Source: Stramenopiles sp. TOSAG23-2
Taxonomy: Eukaryota; Sar
Assembly (NCBI GenBank): GCA_900128395.1
Contig: LT649728.1
Coordinates: 1-15,096, forward strand
Direction: 5' to 3'
Length of the DNA: 15,096 nt
In this document: positions 10,161 to 15,096 of the stretch, one piece after another
Layout of the letters: every line of letters starts with the position of its first letter
Position numbering within the stretch: the first letter of the stretch is position 1
Notes under the pieces: generated by a model
Told to the model about the DNA's origin: nothing
Databases searched by the model: none
Seen by the model: the letters and a program-made list of their open reading frames with translations, nothing else
Program-made: the position numbers and the translations under genes

Positions 10161-13100
10161 ATGCAAGGTTTATATTTTTGTTTATCGTGTTTGTTCTTTA
10201 TTGTTTTTCTTTCAATACTTAACGTTGATGCTGTCGAAGTTCGTGGACGTTTGAAATTATCAAACAAGTGGACAAAATATCGCCAACAAGAACAAGGATC
10301 CACAGTAAGTCTAAAAATTCCTGTTACATACAAGGAAAACGATGAAGACCGAGCGAAAAAAAAAGAACTGGGAAGACAAGAAAGAGAAGTACGCCAGGCA
10401 GAGAAAGAAGATCTGCAGAGGGAGCTTGCTACGAAAGAAAAAGTAAAAAGGTTAGAAAGGGAGGAAAATACTCTTATCTCAAAAAGTACATTAGGAGAAA
10501 GTAAAAAATGGTGCGAAGCTAGGCCTAAATTTAACCGAATGAGATACCAAGTTGATTGTTCTTCTATGCTTCAAGTGGACGTAGATAGTATTAAAGCAGC
10601 TTTTCAAGGAGGGCTGTTTAACGAGCAAAATGAGAAATTGCGAAAGGTACGCGAGAGTTTCGGAATGGATATCTTAGATAAAAATACAGGCAGACAGGTG
10701 AAACGCTTACAATTATTCAAATATCCAACATTATTGAATCCATGCTGGCAGTTCGTCCAGCAATGCTTGCCAAGTTTAAAAGACTTCGATAAAGGTTCGC
10801 CAAACGGTGGATTAGGTGGTCTATTAAAAAGATTTGGATTTTCAGATCGTATTAAAGACGCATTGAAAAACGTCAAGTTACCTTTGCCTGCTATGCTAAA
10901 AAATATAGCTGGTGCGGAACGTATCATCAAAGACATCGTAGGACCAGAGATGCTTTACAAATTGAATTTAGAACCATTGTTGATGGATAAAACTAAAATG
11001 TCAAAAAAATTACGTTTGAACAATAAGTGGTGTATGTTTACACCTGGTATGATACCGTTCTTACCAAGAGATGCAGCCTCTAAATTCGGACCACATTTAG
11101 TATTGCCACAAATTCCAACACTACCACGAGTTATTCATACCGGTGTTGGTGACTTTAAGATATTAAAGACTGGTATATTGATACCGGACCTAGAATCGTA
11201 CAACTTTGGATCCCTCAATGCAATGGCTAAAATTATGAAACCAATGCTAGAAAAAGAATGTCCAAAACGTGTATGTGGTATTAAAACTTTCAGAAAGTAT
11301 TTGCAAGATTTTACACCTGGTTTCCATTTTAAGGCAAGGACCAATGATTTTAAAGATTTATTAGATGAATATTTGATATATTTCATGGAAAAAGCAGGCA
11401 TGATGATGATTACGCCTGGTGGAAATTTACCATTGCCGCCACCTTTAAATTTATTATGGGGCACAGCAGCATTAAATACACCTGGAACGAAAGATTGTAC
11501 CTTATCAGTATTTCCAATGCAAAATACTGGGGAATATGCATATGATGATCCAACATTGGTGAAGCAATATTGTGAAATTGCAAATACTGTTTGGTGCCAT
11601 GGGGATAGTGAAAAATGCAAACGTCAAGGGGGGAGTATATATGCCCATTCATCTGGTGCATTAACGCTTTTAGAGGGTATCAAGCAAGGCATCTGTATTC
11701 AAGATATGAAAATTAATATAATCGGTGCCCCATTTAAAGGTCTTAAGATTGCAGAATCCTTGAAAAAATATGATACATGGTGCTCAAAAAGTTCAAAAGG
11801 TAAATATTTCGATTCTTTCTTTAACGATATTAGAAATAGTGGAGCACAAGGTAATTGCGGCCCACAAATAGACGATTACGTAAAGAAATTCGGGACAAGC
11901 ATAAACTCATTAACGAAAAGCATGTTTCATAATTTCAAAATGTTGAAGCCAACTGTTTTGGAAAAAGTTCAAAAAGTTGCGTTGATTGAAGCAGAAGAGA
12001 CACAATCGAAAGATTCATCTGCTATGTTACATGGAATCCAGTCGTTAAGTGACGATGAAGAAAAAATGCACATGTATACTCAATTGTACCATATTGGCAA
12101 AAATGAAAACGAAGTATCAAATGAAGATCATGAACATGTGATGAACTATATGCAAAATTTGTCACCAAGTGAAAAGACAGAATTTGTAGAAGAGTTATCA
12201 AAACATTTGAAAAATCAATTGACAACAACAAAAAGAAGAAATCTTTTGTCTAGGAGGAAGCTTATGGCGCTTGATGCAGAAGGCAGAAAAGTTGAACGTT
12301 GGGGGTTTGTTAAAAAGGCTTTTAAGGCAGTTGGGAAGGTAGTGAAGAAGGTTGTTAAGGGAGTTGGGAAGGTAGCGAAGAAGGTTGTTAAGGGAGTTGG
12401 GAAGGTAGTGAAGAAGATATTTAAAACCATATCAAAACCAATTCTGCGAGGCGTCGCAGCGATCGGCGGATGGATTTACGGTATGGTTACTGGAAAGAAA
12501 ATCAATCCACGATTGGCAATTACCACTTTCTTGAAGAATGCGATGTGTGGCACAGTGTTAAGAGAAGACAAAGAAAAGCTTGCACCAGGCCAAGAAAAGG
12601 AATTAAGTCCAACGGAAATGGGTATTGTCGATGAAGCTTTACACAAAGCTATTGATGGTATTGCCGGACACGACATGATAAAATTATTAAATGATCCAAA
12701 ACCATTTGGTATGGCTACTGTCCGTGGTATTAAGAGCATGATTAAAGCATTAGCTCCAGGTAACGTCATGAATAAAAAATATTATGAAATGAGCAAGAAC
12801 ATTAACAGTGTAACATGCGGTACAAGTGCAACAGGTTTAGGTACATTCTTCGGTAAAAAAATCAAGCCATTTCCATTGGAATTAATGAAAGCATCTTCAA
12901 TAATGCCATCTTTGACAGATGTTATTAATGGTATGGTAAACAAAGATTATTTGAAAAAGACATTGAAAGTACACATCAGTAGTCTTGGTGTCAAAGCTAT
13001 GGAGAAATTTTTCCCATGGATGATGAATCAAGTCAGTATGTTACGAACATGCGCGCCAAAGGTTATTCGTACGTTTTTACCAGATGGGGAAACTGACGGT

Positions 13101-14393
13101 ATTGTTTCCAGCAAAAGCTGTTTTGCGGGTTGCAGCAGTCGTCGTGGAAATAAACCTCAAAGTAAATGCTACGTTCAAAAAGGAAATTACTTCGATATTG
13201 CCGGTGTAAATGGCGACAATAAGAAAAAGCAAGTAGAACCACACGCATGGATGGGATATCACGCTAAAGCCGATCAGGCAACGCCATTGCCATTTCCAAT
13301 CCTAGAGGAGCAAGTTCATTGTAAATATCGATGGGAAGAATGGGGTGATTGTAACCGCGAAACAAAGCAAAAAACAAGGAAAATCATAATCGAAATGGAG
13401 GCTAGAAATGGTGGAGATAGATGTCCATCATCTACTCAAAGTAAAGCTTGTAAGCCACCTGCAGAAGACCCGCCTATAATCGATGACTATGTTTCTCCAG
13501 GAATCCCAGTTCCAGGATCTAATTCAAATTGTAAACAGATTAAGGTCGATGGTAAAACATATTACGGTACTGTTGCATCTGGATTTACACGTAAACAAGT
13601 TGTTGCTGGAGCTGATAAATTGATCAGTTTACTTGGTATGGCTAGTGGATTCTTAGGTCCAGACATGGCTAAACAAGTAAACGATTGCAAAGATGATTAC
13701 AAAGCAGATATTGTGAGACAATTATTACCACGATGTGATGATAAATGCGAACCAATGAAGCAATGTAAATCTAGTTGTAAAGCACTTAAATCAAAATGTA
13801 TACCATCATCATTACAAGGATATTTCCCAATGGTAAAGAAAGGTGGTAGTATGCGTAGTATGCTTCCAATGATTGGATTAAGTGAAGGTGCGCCAGAATT
13901 AAAAGTAATTGATGCATGGTTAGAAAAATTGAATAAATGCAGATCTAAATATGTAACAAACGCAAAAGTATGCTTAAGTGCAGATTACGCAGGTGCAGCA
14001 TGTAATCCATCCGTTACACCAACACCAACACCAATTACACCAACACCAACACCAACACCAATTACGCCAACGCCAACACCAATTACACCAACACCAATTA
14101 CACCATGCGCAATGCCAGCGTGTCCGACGGTAATGCCAAGACCAGGTTGCAAACGTGTACAGACTGATGAGAAGGACAGTAAAGGATGTCCAAAACATCC
14201 ATGTGGTAAAGAGGTATGCAAAGAACCACCAACAGATACACCATCAACAGATTGTAAACAGATTACTGCTGATGGTAAAACATATTACGGTACTGTTGCA
14301 TCTGGATTTACAAGTGAACTAGTTGTTGCTGGAGCTGATAAATTCAATTACACCAACACCAGTTACACCAATTACACCATCAACAGATTGTAA
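10161..14393 (+). CDS. Very large secreted multidomain protein (hydrolase-like core, cationic helix, TSP1-like and Frizzled-CRD-like modules), frame broken near 14345
   Basis: 1410 residues before a stop, starting at an ATG with A at -3. Residues 1-24 are a signal peptide (YFCLSCLFFIVFLSIL then NVDA). Residues 56-105 are a charged coil. From about 117 a Cys-containing globular region follows; AHSSGA (495-500, Ser497) preceded by GGSIY and followed by INIIGAPFKG resembles the lipase nucleophile elbow and the next strand. Possible partners are Asp979 (TDGIVSS) and His1028 or His1034 (GYHAKAD). Between them lie an acidic stretch, basic sites KRR (691-693) and RRK, and three 11-residue Lys/Val repeats (723-755). 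Residues 1054-1097 fit a TSP1 module (WEEWGDC...GGDRCP). From Cys1124 comes a Cys-rich module with QCKSSCKALKSKC, the C-x3-C-x6-C of Frizzled CRDs, then a Thr-Pro linker and a Cys segment (1316-1354) ending GCPKHPCGKEVC that resembles antistasin-type repeats. A second module breaks off at about residue 1395 and the last 15 or so residues are frameshifted linker. Likely extracellular, wall or matrix; domain calls are by eye. I know no family with this whole architecture. Confidence 0.8.
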   Translation: MQGLYFCLSCLFFIVFLSILNVDAVEVRGRLKLSNKWTKYRQQEQGSTVSLKIPVTYKENDEDRAKKKELGRQEREVRQAEKEDLQRELATKEKVKRLEREENTLISKSTLGESKKWCEARPKFNRMRYQVDCSSMLQVDVDSIKAAFQGGLFNEQNEKLRKVRESFGMDILDKNTGRQVKRLQLFKYPTLLNPCWQFVQQCLPSLKDFDKGSPNGGLGGLLKRFGFSDRIKDALKNVKLPLPAMLKNIAGAERIIKDIVGPEMLYKLNLEPLLMDKTKMSKKLRLNNKWCMFTPGMIPFLPRDAASKFGPHLVLPQIPTLPRVIHTGVGDFKILKTGILIPDLESYNFGSLNAMAKIMKPMLEKECPKRVCGIKTFRKYLQDFTPGFHFKARTNDFKDLLDEYLIYFMEKAGMMMITPGGNLPLPPPLNLLWGTAALNTPGTKDCTLSVFPMQNTGEYAYDDPTLVKQYCEIANTVWCHGDSEKCKRQGGSIYAHSSGALTLLEGIKQGICIQDMKINIIGAPFKGLKIAESLKKYDTWCSKSSKGKYFDSFFNDIRNSGAQGNCGPQIDDYVKKFGTSINSLTKSMFHNFKMLKPTVLEKVQKVALIEAEETQSKDSSAMLHGIQSLSDDEEKMHMYTQLYHIGKNENEVSNEDHEHVMNYMQNLSPSEKTEFVEELSKHLKNQLTTTKRRNLLSRRKLMALDAEGRKVERWGFVKKAFKAVGKVVKKVVKGVGKVAKKVVKGVGKVVKKIFKTISKPILRGVAAIGGWIYGMVTGKKINPRLAITTFLKNAMCGTVLREDKEKLAPGQEKELSPTEMGIVDEALHKAIDGIAGHDMIKLLNDPKPFGMATVRGIKSMIKALAPGNVMNKKYYEMSKNINSVTCGTSATGLGTFFGKKIKPFPLELMKASSIMPSLTDVINGMVNKDYLKKTLKVHISSLGVKAMEKFFPWMMNQVSMLRTCAPKVIRTFLPDGETDGIVSSKSCFAGCSSRRGNKPQSKCYVQKGNYFDIAGVNGDNKKKQVEPHAWMGYHAKADQATPLPFPILEEQVHCKYRWEEWGDCNRETKQKTRKIIIEMEARNGGDRCPSSTQSKACKPPAEDPPIIDDYVSPGIPVPGSNSNCKQIKVDGKTYYGTVASGFTRKQVVAGADKLISLLGMASGFLGPDMAKQVNDCKDDYKADIVRQLLPRCDDKCEPMKQCKSSCKALKSKCIPSSLQGYFPMVKKGGSMRSMLPMIGLSEGAPELKVIDAWLEKLNKCRSKYVTNAKVCLSADYAGAACNPSVTPTPTPITPTPTPTPITPTPTPITPTPITPCAMPACPTVMPRPGCKRVQTDEKDSKGCPKHPCGKEVCKEPPTDTPSTDCKQITADGKTYYGTVASGFTSELVVAGADKFNYTNTSYTNYTINRL
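12327..12425 (+). repeat. Three tandem 33-bp repeats encoding an 11-residue Lys/Val amphipathic unit
   Basis: Units at 12327-12359, 12360-12392 and 12393-12425, with protein sequences AVGKVVKKVVK, GVGKVAKKVVK and GVGKVVKKIFK. At 100 degrees per residue the Lys (positions 4, 7, 8, 11) fall on one face and the Val on the opposite face, and an 11-residue period keeps the faces aligned over three helical turns. This is the geometry of membrane-active cationic helices. Confidence 0.9.
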
Positions 14394-15096
14394 ACAGATT
14401 ACTGCTGATGGTAAAACATATTACGGTACTGTTGCATCTGGATTTACACGTAAACAAGTTGTTGCTGGAGCTGATAAATTGATCAGTTTACTTGGTATGG
14501 CTAGTGGATTCTTAGGTCCAGACATGGCTAAACAAGTAAACGATTGCAAAGATGATTACAAAGCAGATATTGTGAGACAATTATTACCACGATGTGATGA
14601 TAAATGTGAACCAATGAAGCAATGTAAATCTAGTTGTAAAGCACTTAAATCAAAATGTGTACCATCATCATTACAAGGATATTTCCCAATGGTAAAGAAA
14701 GGTGGTAGTATGCGTAGTATGCTTCCAATGATTGGATTAAGTGAAGGTGCGCCAGAATTAAAAGTAATTGATGCATGGTTAGAAAAATTGAATAAATGCA
14801 GATCTAAATATGTAACAAACGCAAAAGTATGCTTAAGTGCAGATTACGCAGGTGCAGCATGTAATCCATCCGTTACACCAACACCAACACCAATTACACC
14901 AACACCAACACCAACACCAATTACGCCAACGCCAACACCAATTACACCAACACCAATTACACCAACACCAATTACACCAACACCAATTACACCAACACCA
15001 GTTACACCAATTACACCATCAACAGATTGTAAACAGATTACTGCTGATGGTAAAACATATTACGGTACTGTTGCATCTGGATTTACAAGTGAACAA
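13530..15096 (+). repeat. Tandem Cys-rich modules with Thr-Pro linkers (four copies, one deleted, last cut by window edge)
   Basis: Module starts (codon TGT of DCKQI or NCKQI) are at 13530, 14253, 14389 and 15028. Copies 1 and 3 differ by only about six bases across roughly 480 bp. Spacing is 723, 136 and 639 bp: the 723-bp unit includes the extra Cys segment, and the 136-bp unit is missing 503 bp compared with the 639-bp unit (not a multiple of three). Linkers of ACACCA/ATTACACCA repeats are at 14013-14105 and 14872-15027. Confidence 0.92.
14346..15096 (+). pseudogene. Continuation of the large secreted-protein gene in the +1 frame, open to the window edge
   Basis: After the break the coding sense continues in a different frame, with no stop through 15096: the tail of a Thr-Pro linker, a full Cys-rich module (from 14389, including its C-x3-C-x6-C core), a longer Thr-Pro linker and the beginning of another module. 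The +1 frame is open from 14323, while the original frame stops at 14391-14393, so the shift must lie within that 68-nt overlap. The near-identity with module 1 shows it was recently part of the same reading frame. It may be a true disabled tail, or an intact gene with a mis-assembled repeat. Partial at the right edge. Confidence 0.75.

Noticed and set aside
13974-14221. Reverse-strand frames rich in Cys-Trp or Gly-Val near the Thr-Pro linker
   Set aside because: They are produced by the ACACCA repeat read on the other strand and have no start context or independent coding signal.
10161-14393. Silica- or wall-forming protein of the silaffin type because of Lys-rich repeats
   Set aside because: The Lys segment lacks the Ser-rich context expected of silaffins, and its amphipathic Val/Lys pattern fits a membrane-active helix better.
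14323-14393. Programmed +1 ribosomal frameshift
   Set aside because: No slippery or stimulatory signal is visible, and the shift coincides precisely with a repeat-deletion junction.
13530-15096. CRISPR-like array
   Set aside because: The repeats are long, in frame, coding, and separated by low-complexity linkers, with no short repeat-unique spacer pattern.

Overview
The window looks like nuclear DNA of an AT-rich, compact, intron-poor unicellular eukaryote. The evidence is a clear spliceosomal intron (6229-6338, GTAAGT...TATAG), AATAAA-type poly(A) signals between convergent genes, poly-asparagine tracts encoded by AAT, a guanylate-binding-protein-type large GTPase, a lysosomal/secreted S53 peptidase, a dual-specificity phosphatase, a TA-flanked Tc1/mariner-like element and a secreted multidomain protein. 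I cannot place the species. Poly-Asn recalls dictyostelids, but the base composition and the secreted protein do not make that convincing; a stramenopile or another protist lineage is equally possible.

Layout: 210-3047 (+) is a 945-aa GBP-like GTPase interrupted by an uninterrupted (AAT)51 tract and followed by a long coiled-coil tail. 3299-5221 (-) is a 640-aa sedolisin/tripeptidyl-peptidase precursor with signal peptide, propeptide and all catalytic and calcium-site landmarks; it is convergent with the GBP gene. 5817-6637 (+) is a two-exon gene for a basic, proline-rich protein of about 236 aa and unknown function. 7151-7801 (-) is a 216-aa dual-specificity phosphatase. 8027-9132 is a 1106-bp Tc1/mariner-like element with perfect 238-bp terminal inverted repeats and TA flanks; it encodes only the DNA-binding half of a transposase. 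9133-10160 is non-coding and contains two perfect palindromes. From 10161 to the right edge runs a very large secreted-protein gene.

The large secreted protein is the most unusual item. It has a signal peptide, then a charged coil, then a Cys-containing region with a lipase-like nucleophile elbow (AHSSGA, Ser497). Possible Asp and His partners appear only about 480-540 residues later. Between them lie a basic cleavage-like site and three 11-residue Lys/Val repeats that form an ideal cationic amphipathic helix. After this come a thrombospondin-type-1-like module and tandem, nearly identical Cys-rich modules resembling the Frizzled CRD core, joined by Thr-Pro linkers. One module is internally deleted, which breaks the frame at about 14345. 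The frame then stays open in +1 to the window edge, so this is either a real pseudogenising deletion or a repeat-assembly error.

Neighbouring genes are in mixed orientations and unrelated processes, as is usual for eukaryotic chromosomes; I see no operon-like or pathway cluster.
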